Shown: positions 1 through 8,946, counted from the first letter of the stretch. The stretch is 64,000 bases of DNA from Pontibacter korlensis (GCF_000973725.1 NZ_CP009621.1:4829001-4893000); one strand, 5' to 3'. Program-made: numbers and translations. The notes: generated by a model from the sequence alone, not told the origin.

Positions 1-346
1 CAATGTACACCTTCTTGTCGAACAGGTTCAGTAACTCTCCGCTGCGCTTACAGATTGGCGAGTGTGTCCAGACATGGTCTGTTTGGGAAACATAGTCCTC
101 TATGTCTTCCACCGGCATCCGGAAAATACTGCTGATGCGGTAGCTGTACTGCAGGTCAGTGATATCCAGAACATCTATACTTGCCTGGCTAGGGTAGTTC
201 AGGTCCCAGGTTTTGGCAAGCTCATAGATTGGCTGCCGCTGAATAAAGCTGGAGATCGGTTGCCCGCTGCGTTGAAGGATTTGCTGTAGGATCTGGTAAA
301 GCCAAAAATTGCCGCACTTAGGAGCACCTCCCTGCAGTATTTTCAT
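1..346 (-). CDS. Sulfotransferase-family protein, C-terminus cut by window edge
   Basis: Translation from the ATG complementary to 344-346 begins MKILQGGAPKCGNFWLYQIL. The GAPKCGNFWL stretch matches the 5'-phosphosulfate-binding loop of PAPS-dependent sulfotransferases (usual form PKSGTTWL). About 115 residues are present, ending in KKVYI, just where the family's second PAPS-binding segment (VRDPRD) would follow. It would move sulfate from PAPS to an unknown hydroxyl or amino acceptor. It diverges from cysC, which makes PAPS, and cysQ, which removes the PAP by-product, lies 300 bp past cysC; this context supports the call. The acceptor cannot be told from this fragment. Confidence 0.72.
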   Translation of the reverse strand, partial: MKILQGGAPKCGNFWLYQILQQILQRSGQPISSFIQRQPIYELAKTWDLNYPSQASIDVLDITDLQYSYRISSIFRMPVEDIEDYVSQTDHVWTHSPICKRSGELLNLFDKKVYI

Positions 347-470
347 AGGTGTAAGGGTGTTTGGTTCAACATAGCCTGGTTGCTATACGTCTCTAAGAAC
401 ATTGTTGCCGTACAAGGTCAGCAAGAAGTGTAGCTTTTTATACTTAGCGCGTATTAAACCTGCCGAAACG

Positions 471-1091
471 ATGAAAAACATATACCCTTTTAAGTCCAAG
501 GTCTGCAATGAGCAACGTAGGCAGCTCATGCAACAGGAACCTCGTTTGTTCTGGCTTACTGGCCTCTCCGGCTCCGGAAAAAGCACTCTAGCTTTGCGCC
601 TGGAGCATTACCTGTTTCACCAGGGTTATAAAGTATACTTGCTGGATGGTGACAATATCCGCAATGGCCTGTGCCAAGACTTGAGCTTCACTGAAAAAGA
701 CCGTAAGGAGAACGTCCGCCGTGTAGGCCAAGTAGCTAACTTGCTGTTGGATGCAGGTTTGGTGGTTATCTGTGCCTTTATCTCGCCATATGCTGCAGAA
801 CGGGAATTGGTAAGGCAAATTGTAGGTAGTGACAGGTTTTCTGAAGTGTTTGTTAGCTGCTCTCTGGAGGTATGCGAAAAGCGTGACACCAAAGGTCTTT
901 ATGCAAAGGCCAGGCAAGGCATCATTCCAAACTTTACCGGCATCAGCGCCCCCTACCAAGCGCCCAAACAGCCGAATATTACCCTCCACACCGATCAGGA
1001 GTCGATAGAAGAATCACTGCAAAAACTCTTAACTTACGCCGAGCCACAGCTAAGCCTGCAGCCTCAGATGAAAGTAGCTGCAGGGGTGTAA
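471..1091 (+). CDS. cysC: Adenylylsulfate (APS) kinase
   Basis: A 206-residue single-domain APS kinase that phosphorylates adenylyl sulfate to PAPS in the cytoplasm. Visible motifs are the Walker A loop GLSGSGKS (31-38), LDGDNIR (58-64), DRKENVRRVG (77-86), the KGLYAKARQG segment (141-150) and FTGISAPYQAP (155-165), all typical of CysC. Length fits the stand-alone enzyme. The frame is open upstream to 402, but family alignment and MKNIYPFKSK favour the ATG at 471. Neither CysN nor CysD is adjacent, so the kinase here looks dedicated to PAPS supply for the divergent sulfotransferase rather than to assimilatory reduction (inference). Confidence 0.93.
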   Translation: MKNIYPFKSKVCNEQRRQLMQQEPRLFWLTGLSGSGKSTLALRLEHYLFHQGYKVYLLDGDNIRNGLCQDLSFTEKDRKENVRRVGQVANLLLDAGLVVICAFISPYAAERELVRQIVGSDRFSEVFVSCSLEVCEKRDTKGLYAKARQGIIPNFTGISAPYQAPKQPNITLHTDQESIEESLQKLLTYAEPQLSLQPQMKVAAGV

Positions 1092-1156
1092 CACGTTAAA
1101 TTTGTAGATCAAAACTAAGCTGTGATTTGAAAGAAATATTCGGTTCAAGATTCGTC

Positions 1157-1345
1157 AGCTCCGGCTATCGAACTTGTTCCCAGCCCTTGGGTTGAGCGCC
1201 TTGTGAGATCCGGTGCCGCGCATGCGGCAGCGCCCCGGCGCAGGAGGGAACACAGCGCGATGCCTAAGGACGAGCCCTCGCGGGCTTGAGCGCCCCAAAG
1301 CCGGAGGTGAAACGAGCAGGTGGTAAAGCCGTGGAGGAACAGCAG
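1157..1345. repeat. GC-rich structured intergenic island
   Basis: This stretch between cysC and cysQ is clearly more GC-rich than its surroundings. It carries compact dyads: GCCGC-GCAT-GCGGC (1215-1228), GCGCC-CC-GGCGC (1230-1241) and AGCCC-TCGC-GGGCT (1273-1285). The word TTGAGCGCC occurs twice (1192-1200 and 1286-1294), each time right after a hairpin. No convincing ORF runs through it and I recognise no Rfam-type family. A dispersed genomic repeat or a structured RNA are both possible. Confidence 0.5.
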
Positions 1346-1402
1346 CTAGAAATGATAGCTCTGGTTAACGAATAAACACATTAACAACTCCTTTACCCAA
1401 AT

Positions 1403-2197
1403 ATGATTACGCAAGAAACTCCAGACATATCTCACCTACTACAAATAGCTAAAACAGCCGCAATGGAAGCGGGAGAAGCGATCATGCAGGTTTATACTTC
1501 GGGTGAAATTGAGGTTGATCTGAAGGCCGACAACTCTCCCCTAACGAAGGCAGACCGCGCTGCACATGAAATTATCAGTAGACATTTAGCTGGCACTGCT
1601 TTACCCATACTTTCGGAAGAGGGAAAACATCAGGATTATGAGCAGCGGAAGAACTGGACATGGTATTGGCTGGTGGACCCACTGGATGGCACAAAAGAGT
1701 TTGTAAAGCGCAACGGGGAATTTACCGTAAACATTGCGCTGATGCATGAAAGCAAGCCAGTGGGTGGAGTGATATATGCGCCTGTTCTGGATAGCCTTTA
1801 TCTTGGCTCTGTGCAGACGGGTGTATATAGAGAAGAGCAGGGACTCAAAGTTCAACTGAAACCGCTACAAGCGAGGTATACCTTGCAAACTTTAATGCAA
1901 CAGCGGCAGGTAGCCGTAATTGCGTCCCGCACACATCTGAGCCCACAGACGGAGGAGTTTATTCAGCGCTTCCCAAACACGCAGATGTTCAACATGGGTA
2001 GCTCTCTTAAGTTTATGTTACTGGCAGAAGGCAAGGCAGATGTATACCCTCGCTTCGCCCCTACCATGGAATGGGATACCGGTGCAGCACATGCCATCCT
2101 GAACGCCCTGAACAGAGGCATATACCAGCAGGGTCTTCAAACAGAGCTGAAGTACAACAAAGAAGACCTTCTGAACCCAAACTTTGTAGCACTGTAA
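1403..2197 (+). CDS. cysQ: 3'(2'),5'-bisphosphate nucleotidase CysQ
   Basis: 264 residues of the inositol-monophosphatase superfamily. Metal-binding motifs are in order: SEE (71-73), WLVDPLDGTKEF (89-100) and WDTGAAHAIL (224-233); E72, D92, D95 and D225 are the expected ligands. CysQ hydrolyses PAP, the product of sulfotransferases, to AMP and can also recycle PAPS. The long DPLDGTKEFVKRNGEF segment is characteristic of CysQ rather than SuhB. With cysC and the sulfotransferase it forms a PAPS make-use-recycle set, although the GC-rich island separates it from cysC. Confidence 0.92.
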   Translation: MITQETPDISHLLQIAKTAAMEAGEAIMQVYTSGEIEVDLKADNSPLTKADRAAHEIISRHLAGTALPILSEEGKHQDYEQRKNWTWYWLVDPLDGTKEFVKRNGEFTVNIALMHESKPVGGVIYAPVLDSLYLGSVQTGVYREEQGLKVQLKPLQARYTLQTLMQQRQVAVIASRTHLSPQTEEFIQRFPNTQMFNMGSSLKFMLLAEGKADVYPRFAPTMEWDTGAAHAILNALNRGIYQQGLQTELKYNKEDLLNPNFVAL

Positions 2198-2343
2198 CGA
2201 TGGCACTATAGCTTTCACCTATTTTCTATCTTCAAACTTATAGTTAACTTATACTTGCTGGATAGGAAATATGTGAAGAAAAGTATGCAGTAGAATCTAC
2301 TAAATTGTAGGCCTAGCTATCATCCAAAGTATAAACGCAAACT

Positions 2344-3903
2344 ATGACCAAGTACAACACCTGGCGAAACCTCTTTGCTACACTTGCCATTGGCGCTCTT
2401 GCTGCCTCCTGCCAAAGCCCTGCGCAGCAAGAACAAGATGACGTAACTTATGACCTGCTCCTGAAGCAAGTATCAGTAGTGGACGGAACAGGTGCCGCTC
2501 CTTACGTAGCTAACGTGCTGATAGGAGGCGACACCATCGCCCTTATCAACAGAGACACCACAGTTACTCATAACTCCAGAAAAACCATACAGGCCAAGGG
2601 CATGGTGGTTACCCCTGGCTTTATTGATACCCACGCCCACGGCGATCCCATCAAAGAGCCGGAGTTCAAGAACTTCCTGGCCATGGGTGTAACAACAATA
2701 GCTTTAGGGCAAGATGGTTTTAGCCCGAATCATGAAGACCTGAGCGTATGGATGGACTCTGTAGATACAGCCAAACCGGGAGTTAATATAGCTATGTTTG
2801 CCGGCCATAACGCACTTCGGGTGCTGTCAGGTGCCATGTACGACTCTATTCCCTCCGAAGAAAACATGAAGGCGATGGAGCAGTTAGTTGCCAGCGCCAT
2901 GGATGCCGGCTGTTACGGCCTTACCACGGGCCTGGAGTATAACCCTGGCTATTATGCAACCAGTAACGAGCTGAACCGCCTGGCAAAGGTGGTGGGTTCT
3001 AAAAACGGCATCGTCATGAGCCATATGCGCAATGAGGATGATCAGTATGTAGAGCAGGCAATAAAAGAGCTTTTGGCACAGGGGCAGTATTGCCCTGTGC
3101 AGATATCGCACATAAAGGTGGTTTATGGCAAAAGTAAAGAGCGGGCACAGGAGATTTTGCAAATGATGGATAGTGCCCGGCAGAGTGGCACCAAAGTGAC
3201 GGCAGACTTCTACCCTTACACCGCCAGCTACACGGGCATTGCCATACTTTTCCCTGACTGGGCTAAGGCACCACACGACTACCAGCAGGTACTCAAGACC
3301 CGTCGTGCGGAGCTGAAAGCTTACCTAAAAAACAGGATCATGCAGCGCAACGGTCCGGAGGCTACCTTAATTGGCTCAGGCAAGTACACAGGCAAAAACC
3401 TGAAACAGATTGCTCAGGAGCTGAACAAACCATTTGAAGAGGTACTAATGGACAACATTGATCCTTACGGCGCAAGCGGCGCTTACTTTATCATGAACGA
3501 GGAGTTGCAGGAAGAACTGATGCTGGACCCGCACGTGATGATCTGCACCGACGGCAGCCCAAGTATGCACCACCCACGAGGCTATGGCGCTTTTGCCAAA
3601 GTGCTGGAGACTTATGTAGTGAACAAGAAGTTGCTAAGCTTAGAGGAGGCTGTTCGTAAAATGACCAGTCTGCCTGCAGAGACTATAGGCCTGAAACACA
3701 GAGGCCGCATTGCGTCAGGTTATAAAGCTGACCTGCTCATCTTCAACCCATCCGAAGTGAAAGAGAACGCCACCTACGAAAAGCCCCACCAATTGGCAAG
3801 CGGCTTCCGGTATGTGCTCATGAACGGAAAAATAGTGAAGGAAGGCGAAAACTTCACCAGCGACAGAGAAGGAAAGGTGCTGCGCAAAAACCAGCAGCTA
3901 TAG
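2344..3903 (+). CDS. N-acyl-D-amino-acid deacylase-like amidohydrolase, lipoprotein
   Basis: 519 residues. A signal peptide ends in the lipobox LAAS-C23, so the protein is probably a periplasmic or outer-membrane lipoprotein. The amidohydrolase barrel starts with PGFIDTHAHGDP (91-102; HxH at 97/99). Further family marks are YNPGYYAT, the SHMRNEDD and HIKVVYGK segments, and TDGSPSMHHPRGYGAFAKVL near the C-terminus, which is typical of D-aminoacylases. It should release D-amino acids from N-acyl-D-amino acids or act on related dipeptides. It is monocistronic with a strong terminator after it. The 14-mer AAAGTATAAACGCA lies 4 nt before the start codon and recurs before nagB. Confidence 0.82.
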   Translation: MTKYNTWRNLFATLAIGALAASCQSPAQQEQDDVTYDLLLKQVSVVDGTGAAPYVANVLIGGDTIALINRDTTVTHNSRKTIQAKGMVVTPGFIDTHAHGDPIKEPEFKNFLAMGVTTIALGQDGFSPNHEDLSVWMDSVDTAKPGVNIAMFAGHNALRVLSGAMYDSIPSEENMKAMEQLVASAMDAGCYGLTTGLEYNPGYYATSNELNRLAKVVGSKNGIVMSHMRNEDDQYVEQAIKELLAQGQYCPVQISHIKVVYGKSKERAQEILQMMDSARQSGTKVTADFYPYTASYTGIAILFPDWAKAPHDYQQVLKTRRAELKAYLKNRIMQRNGPEATLIGSGKYTGKNLKQIAQELNKPFEEVLMDNIDPYGASGAYFIMNEELQEELMLDPHVMICTDGSPSMHHPRGYGAFAKVLETYVVNKKLLSLEEAVRKMTSLPAETIGLKHRGRIASGYKADLLIFNPSEVKENATYEKPHQLASGFRYVLMNGKIVKEGENFTSDREGKVLRKNQQL

Positions 3904-3925
3904 TATAACTTACAAACAACTTCAG

Positions 3926-3957
3926 ACGAGGCAGGACCACCATCCTGCCTCGTTTTA
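3926..3957 (+). terminator. Rho-independent terminator
   Basis: ACGAGGCAGGA and TCCTGCCTCGT pair perfectly (11 bp, 6-nt loop) and run into TTTATTT. It closes the D-aminoacylase gene. Confidence 0.88.
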
Positions 3958-4084
3958 TTTAAGGCTACTATAGAGCCATAAGCTTGCACCAGAGGGATCT
4001 CCTCACATGGTAATCTCAAACTTCCATCTTCAAAACAAATCAGGTGCAGGAAGCCGTAGATAAGGCTCTACCTAAAGACGAAGT

Positions 4085-4645
4085 ATGAAGATCAAGAAGA
4101 AGGAAACCATATATAATGGCTTTTACACATTCCGCAAAGTATACCTGGAGGATAAGGGAGAAACCATAGAGCGGGAGCAGTTCGATAGCGGTGGCGCAGC
4201 AGCCGCTTTGGTGTATGACACAGAAAAACAGCGTTACATTCTGGTAAAGCAGTTTCGCTACAGTGCTGAGCAGGAACTACTGGAGCTAGTAGCGGGTGTG
4301 TTGGAGGGTAATGATCCGGAGAAAGCAGTTCGAAAGGAAATTGAGGAAGAAATAGGCTACAAAGTAGATCACCTGGAGCACATCTGGGACTTCTATTCTT
4401 CGCCGGGAGCCTGCACCGAAGTAGTTTACTTATTTTATGCCGAGGTGAGCCAGAAAAAGGCAGAAAGCGGTGGCAAAGATGAGGAACACGAGCAGATTAA
4501 TATAAAGGAGTTTACCGAGGAGGAGCTGTTTTACCAGCCACTGCAGGACGCTAAAACAGTTATAGCAGTGCAGTGGCTGGCGGCGAGGCTGGGAAAAAGT
4601 TCTGCCAACAACGCCCGCATAAGTAAAACAGATGCAGCAGACTAA
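4085..4645 (+). CDS. nudK: Nudix hydrolase, GDP-mannose pyrophosphatase (NudK)-like
   Basis: 186 residues. The Nudix box reads AGVLEGNDPEKAVRKEIEEEIGY (22-residue core, about 79-101), with K for the usual first R and N at the first E position. The NDPE...RKE pattern, the following SPGACTEVVYLFYAE and the late GGKDEEHEQI resemble E. coli NudK (NDEPEVCIRKEAIEE, SPGGVTELIHFFIAE, GGGVEDEDI) more than ADP-ribose pyrophosphatases. It would cleave GDP-mannose or similar nucleoside diphosphate sugars. Its TAA and the TAG of the convergent GAF gene share the tetranucleotide at 4642-4645. The substrate is inferred from resemblance only. Confidence 0.75.
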   Translation: MKIKKKETIYNGFYTFRKVYLEDKGETIEREQFDSGGAAAALVYDTEKQRYILVKQFRYSAEQELLELVAGVLEGNDPEKAVRKEIEEEIGYKVDHLEHIWDFYSSPGACTEVVYLFYAEVSQKKAESGGKDEEHEQINIKEFTEEELFYQPLQDAKTVIAVQWLAARLGKSSANNARISKTDAAD

Positions 4646-5130
4646 GACAGATTTACTCCTCTGCCATTGAGGTGGCGGCTTACTTCTTCGCCTATTTTCA
4701 GCAGGTCTGTTTTTTCCTCCTCTGTAAAGTCATAAGGAACAGGTTTGGCTATGCCCAGGGTACCGTATAGCTCCCCGTCCAGCAGCATCGGAACAGCTAT
4801 AGAACCCTCTACCTTTGTTTCTTTGGCAGCGGGTCTGGCCACTCCGGATCCATCAGTTTGCAGGTTGCACATCTCCACAGGCTGTCTGCGTTCAGCAGCA
4901 ATGCCTGCCATTCCCTTTCCGATGGGAATAGCCTCCATTTTAGGCAACAGGAAAGGCGGTATACCCTGGTGCGCCTGCAGGGTGAGCAGTCCAGAGCTTT
5001 TATCTAAAGTATGGATGGTGCCGGTAGTGCAGTCAAAAGCTGTAATTACGTCAGCAAGAAGCTGCTGCCAGGAAAAGGAAGCATCCTTCTCACGAAGCAT
5101 AGATAAAACTGATGTAGCAGTAGGTTGCAT
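4642..5130 (-). CDS. Single-domain GAF protein
   Basis: 162 residues, almost wholly one GAF domain. A short N-terminal helix is followed by ITAFDCTTGTIHTLDKSSGLLTLQAHQGIP, then IPIGKGMAGIAAERRQPVEMCNL, then EGSIAVPMLLDGELYGTLGIAKPVPYDFTEEE. The GKGMAGIAA and VPM..DG..YGTLG patterns are typical GAF strands. There is no output domain, signal peptide or membrane segment, so it is probably a cytoplasmic small-molecule sensor or a free-methionine-sulfoxide-reductase relative. The only cysteine in the relevant segment is in EMCNL, so fRMsr activity is not supported. The ligand is unknown. Confidence 0.78.
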   Translation of the reverse strand: MQPTATSVLSMLREKDASFSWQQLLADVITAFDCTTGTIHTLDKSSGLLTLQAHQGIPPFLLPKMEAIPIGKGMAGIAAERRQPVEMCNLQTDGSGVARPAAKETKVEGSIAVPMLLDGELYGTLGIAKPVPYDFTEEEKTDLLKIGEEVSRHLNGRGVNLS

Positions 5131-5486
5131 GTTTTATGAAGTAAGGGTTATACTAAGCAGGTATCCAACAGGAAAGCTGCCTGAGCGAAGGCAGATTCAG
5201 TCTGTTGCATTCATCTCGATGGCAATTCTGTTATAGGTTGAATCTACTTAAAATTTCTGAAAGAGCTCCCCTACCCAACTAAAATGAGTGTGTAACGACC
5301 GCTAATTTTTCTTTTTTCTAAACTGCCTGCTACTACTCGCGCGCAATGTATTCACCAGCTCCCACCCATTATAAGCTACTATTCTCCCAGGCTTTATTTG
5401 TGCACGCAATAACTTAATCTTTTAAAATCAACGTATTAAATCATGGTACAAGATTTAAGAACAAATAGAGAACAAACTTAAAAACT
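5131..5486. other. Divergent intergenic region, no gene seen
   Basis: 356 bp between the GAF gene and the SDR gene; both are transcribed away from it. It is AT-rich near the SDR start and must carry both promoters, but I could not pick a convincing TTTG / TAnnTTTG pair. Confidence 0.5.
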
Positions 5487-6512
5487 ATGGCAATTTCACT
5501 TAAACCCCTCCGCGAGCAGGTAATAGTAATTACCGGCGCATCGAGCGGAATCGGACTGGCAACTGCCCGCGCTGCAGCAAAAAAAGGTGCAAAACTGGTG
5601 CTTGCATCCAGAAACGGTGAGGCACTGGCTGAAATAGAGCAACAGATAAGCTCTGAAGGAGGCGAAGTAATACATGTGGTAGCCGACGTAGGCAAACGTG
5701 AGGACCTGCAACGCGTAGCCGAGGCAGCCATGAAACGTTTCGGGGGCTTTGACACATGGGTAAACAATGCTGGTGTATCTATTTACGGTAAGCTAGCCGA
5801 AGTTAGCGAAGAAGACAACCGCCGCCTGTTCGACACTAACTTCTGGGGCGTAGTATCCGGCTCGCTTTTAGCTGCAGATCACCTGCGCAACCGGGGCGGT
5901 GCTATCATCAATATTGGTAGTGAGCTATCAGATGTGGCCATCACACTGCAGGGTATGTATGCGGCAAGCAAGCATGCTGTTAAAGGTTTCACAGAATCAC
6001 TGCGCATGGAGCTGGAAGAAGCCGGGGCTCCTGTATCGGTTACATTGATAAAACCAGCTGGCATAAACACACCATACCCGCAGCACGCAAAAAATTACAC
6101 CGACAGAGAGCTAACCTTGCCACCACCTGTGTATGCTCCGGAGGAAGTAGCTAATGCCATTCTGCACGCTGCCGAGCACCCTGAGCGTGACATATATGTT
6201 GGTAGCGGCTCTAAGATGATGAGCAGCCTGAACAAGTATGCACCTAGCCTGGTAGATTGGGTGAACAAGACCTTTATGACAGACATGCAGAAGCGCAAGG
6301 AGCCCGCACTCCATAAAGAAGGATCGCTGCACAAAGCAGGTGAAGATGGCCGCGTAGACGGTAACTATGAGGGCCACGTAATGAGGACCAGCCTTTATAC
6401 TCGTGCCTCCATGCACCCGGTTGTTACAGGTGCAGTGGTAGCTGCCGCCGGCGCTGCTGCTGTAGCACTGATCGGCAAGAAGCGTCAAAAGAACCATAAA
6501 ATGCCCAGGTAA
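5487..6512 (+). CDS. Short-chain dehydrogenase/reductase with C-terminal hydrophobic tail
   Basis: 341 residues. A classical SDR core has TGASSGIG (16-23) for NAD(P), NNAG (93-96), catalytic S145 and YAASK (Y158, K162). The presence of SRN after the second strand suggests NADP preference (inference). The protein continues about 80 residues past the usual SDR end: an acidic/basic linker with HKEGSLHKAGEDGRVDG, then a Gly/Ala-rich hydrophobic segment (about 311-327) followed by KKRQKNHK. This tail could anchor it to the membrane. The substrate is unknown. A stem-loop terminator follows. Confidence 0.85.
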   Translation: MAISLKPLREQVIVITGASSGIGLATARAAAKKGAKLVLASRNGEALAEIEQQISSEGGEVIHVVADVGKREDLQRVAEAAMKRFGGFDTWVNNAGVSIYGKLAEVSEEDNRRLFDTNFWGVVSGSLLAADHLRNRGGAIINIGSELSDVAITLQGMYAASKHAVKGFTESLRMELEEAGAPVSVTLIKPAGINTPYPQHAKNYTDRELTLPPPVYAPEEVANAILHAAEHPERDIYVGSGSKMMSSLNKYAPSLVDWVNKTFMTDMQKRKEPALHKEGSLHKAGEDGRVDGNYEGHVMRTSLYTRASMHPVVTGAVVAAAGAAAVALIGKKRQKNHKMPR

Positions 6513-6541
6513 GCACCTGCCTGACATCCTTTTCGTTTAAG

Positions 6542-6583
6542 CATTGCCTCCGATCAGAAGTATCTTGCTGGTTGGAGGCAATG
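6542..6583 (+). terminator. Inverted repeat after the SDR gene
   Basis: CATTGCCTCC (6542-6551) and GGAGGCAATG (6574-6583) pair perfectly over 10 bp with a 22-nt loop, followed by TTATTTAT. It is a plausible terminator. The remaining 6585-6899 holds nothing I can call: a 90-codon plus-strand frame there has no family features. Confidence 0.6.
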
Positions 6584-6899
6584 TTATTTATGCTCTTTTC
6601 CTGTGAAAGTCCCGTGCAGGAGAGTGCCTTTTTCAGCTACACCAGAAGCAGATTAGTGCTTTTCCCGGAAGCTACAGGCAGGTACCTGTACTGCTTGTCA
6701 AACCTTAAGCGCTGTACCTCGTTTTCTTTACCTGGCAGCAATAGTAGCATTTTTTCAGGCTACTTTCTTGCTCAACCTGGCTCCACAACTCTTACTTGCA
6801 GCTTTTCCCCACCCTGCCCGCTGCACTCCACTGCTTCCCCTTAGGCTATCGAGGCCAGGGGTAGTGGTATCCTTTTGCTTTGAAAACTAAACAAAAACT

Positions 6900-8402
6900 A
6901 TGGCAACAGACTACAAAACTTTGCGCAAGAACACTGGCTTCTCCATTTCGAAAACCGCTCTTAAAACAGAAAACGCCACAAGGCAAGCCCTCCACAACCT
7001 GCCCATACCCGCCCGACCCAAGGTAGATGCCGCCGACGTAGTAGTACCAGAAGGTTATGTGGTAGAGCCCGTTATGGTAGGTCTCTCCTTCCCTACTGAT
7101 GTTACCTTCTCCGACGATGGCACCATTTTCGTGAGCGAAGGGGGCAGTTCCTGGCCCACACGACCTTATATGCCAGCTCGTGTTATCGTACGGCATCCTT
7201 CCGGCGAAACAGAGTCCATCGCGATGAATATACAGGCTGGCCCAAGAGGCATCACCTGGCGGGATGGTGAGCTCTACATGGCTCTGAAAGGCGGTTATCA
7301 TATGCAGGTGGTTAAGTACAACCTGAGTACCGGAGAGCTGAAGGTGCTGATAGACCAGCTGCCAAGCGGTGGCTGGCACGAACCGGGAGGCCCTATTTTT
7401 GGCCCTGACGGCTTGATGTACTTTGGCAATGGTTCTGTTACACAACAAGGTGTTGCCCTGCCTGCAGGCTTTACCGTAGACCTGGCCAAGCACCCGTTCG
7501 CGTACGACGTGCCGGGGCAGGATGTAACACTAACTGGCAATAACGTCCGAAGCCGCGACCCAAGACTGCCTTATCCTTTCATGATCGAAACAGGGGCGTT
7601 TAAACCGTTCGGCATACCGGCAAAGAAAGGCGAAGTGATAAAAGGAGAACTCTTCTGTAACTCCGCCGTTTGGCGCTCACGCCCCGATGGTACTGATGTA
7701 GAGCTGCTGGCCTGGGGTATACGAAATCCTTTTGGCATGGCCCTGAATGAAGCAGGCGAACTGTACGTAGCTGACAATGATTTTGAAGAAAAAGGCGAGC
7801 GCGCTATTGCCAACGACCCGGACCGCATCTGGCACATCAGGAAAGCACGTGAACCTTTTGGCTCTGTTAAAGAACCTGACTGGTACGGGTTTCCGGATAT
7901 TTGCGGCGACGGTTTGCCAGTTAACCACGAGAAGCACCTGCCTAGCCGCGGAAAGGCCGCAGAGTTGTTAATCGAAAATCCTCCGAAGTGGGCAGGCCCG
8001 GCTGTATTCCTGGAGCAGCCGCACTCCTGCATGTGCCGCATGGATTTTTCCCGCTCCGATGCCTTTGGCTTTAAAGGAGAGCTCTTTGTTGCTGAATGGG
8101 GATCACTGGCACCCCTTAACTCACCACACCCAGAAGACCTGACCCATGGCTTTAGGGTAATTCGGGTAGACGTAGAAAAAGGCACGGCAGAGCCTTTTAT
8201 GCATAACAGAAAGATGGGTCCCGCCTCTACCTATGGCAGCGGCGGCATAGAGCGTCCTGTATCCTGCAAGTTCAGCCCTGACGGCAAAAGCCTGTACGTG
8301 TTGGATTTTGGGGTGGCAACCGTTACCCCCGGCAACATGATGGCTCTTGCCCACACAGGTGTACTTTGGAAAATAACAAGAAAGGAGGATAACAATGGAT
8401 AA
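6900..8402 (+). CDS. PQQ-dependent sugar dehydrogenase-like (sorbosone/glucose dehydrogenase) beta-propeller
   Basis: 500 residues forming a six-bladed propeller of the glucose/sorbosone dehydrogenase type. Repeated blade signatures include LSFPTDVTFSDDGTIFVSEG, HEPGGPIFGPDGLMYFGNGS, WGIRNPFGMALNEAGELYVADND and VSCKFSPDGKSLYVLDFG. Such enzymes oxidise sugars with PQQ, usually in the periplasm, yet no signal peptide is visible: the N-terminus is MATDYKTLRKNTGFSIS. Cys pairs in PDICGDGLP and HSCMCRMD are notable. The last 8 nt overlap the next gene, so the two are probably translated together. A non-enzymatic NHL-like role cannot be excluded. Confidence 0.75.
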   Translation: MATDYKTLRKNTGFSISKTALKTENATRQALHNLPIPARPKVDAADVVVPEGYVVEPVMVGLSFPTDVTFSDDGTIFVSEGGSSWPTRPYMPARVIVRHPSGETESIAMNIQAGPRGITWRDGELYMALKGGYHMQVVKYNLSTGELKVLIDQLPSGGWHEPGGPIFGPDGLMYFGNGSVTQQGVALPAGFTVDLAKHPFAYDVPGQDVTLTGNNVRSRDPRLPYPFMIETGAFKPFGIPAKKGEVIKGELFCNSAVWRSRPDGTDVELLAWGIRNPFGMALNEAGELYVADNDFEEKGERAIANDPDRIWHIRKAREPFGSVKEPDWYGFPDICGDGLPVNHEKHLPSRGKAAELLIENPPKWAGPAVFLEQPHSCMCRMDFSRSDAFGFKGELFVAEWGSLAPLNSPHPEDLTHGFRVIRVDVEKGTAEPFMHNRKMGPASTYGSGGIERPVSCKFSPDGKSLYVLDFGVATVTPGNMMALAHTGVLWKITRKEDNNG

Positions 8403-8946
8403 TACAACGCAAACTGTTTTGATAGAGCTGGACCAGGAGACCAGAAACAAGCAGCTGGACCGGGCAAAATCATGGTTCGATAACGTACTCCTGACACAGA
8501 CATCTTACAGAAAACTGCTGGAAGACACAGTTGACAAGATAGAGGAACCACATATAAAAATGTACTTGGCAGAAATGGCCGGACAGGAAATAAAGCACGA
8601 AGAGCGGACACGGGAACTGTTCTCCCTGATTGATAGAGAGCCATCGGATGTGCGGCATCTGCTGGGCGAGGTGGCCGGGAAGGCGCGCCAGGCATTAGGC
8701 GATTTTATAGCCGTGGCTGGTGGAACCAAGGGCCCGTGGCAGGATCTGCACCAGTTGTACTTGTCCAACCACAATTCTATGGGCGCCTTTGCTGTGGCAG
8801 AGCAGTTGGGATTAGCCCTGGGTATTCCTCGAATTGCTGAAATAGCTTTTATGGTAGTGGCAGAGAAGTCTACCAGCCAATTGTTACTGCAAGAGTGTGT
8901 GCTGGAGATGTGCTCGATGTCCATACTCTACAAAGAAGATTTCTAG
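8395..8946 (+). CDS. Ferritin-like four-helix protein
   Basis: 183 residues, nearly all helical. It contains EIKHEE (E65xxH68), the EXXH motif of ferritin-like di-iron proteins, and a second helical half with AFAVAEQLGLALGIPRIAEIAFMVVAEKS. It starts inside the end of the dehydrogenase gene (8-nt overlap) behind a perfect Shine-Dalgarno AAAGGAGG seven bases before the ATG, unusual for this phylum. A matching second ExxH is not obvious, so metal binding is uncertain. Coupling to an oxidoreductase suggests a redox or stress role (inference). I cannot name a specific family. Confidence 0.65.
   Translation: MDNTTQTVLIELDQETRNKQLDRAKSWFDNVLLTQTSYRKLLEDTVDKIEEPHIKMYLAEMAGQEIKHEERTRELFSLIDREPSDVRHLLGEVAGKARQALGDFIAVAGGTKGPWQDLHQLYLSNHNSMGAFAVAEQLGLALGIPRIAEIAFMVVAEKSTSQLLLQECVLEMCSMSILYKEDF

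Noticed and set aside
6572..6844. 90-codon plus-strand frame after the SDR gene
   Set aside because: Starts inside the terminator hairpin, has Ser/Pro/Cys-rich composition and no family feature.
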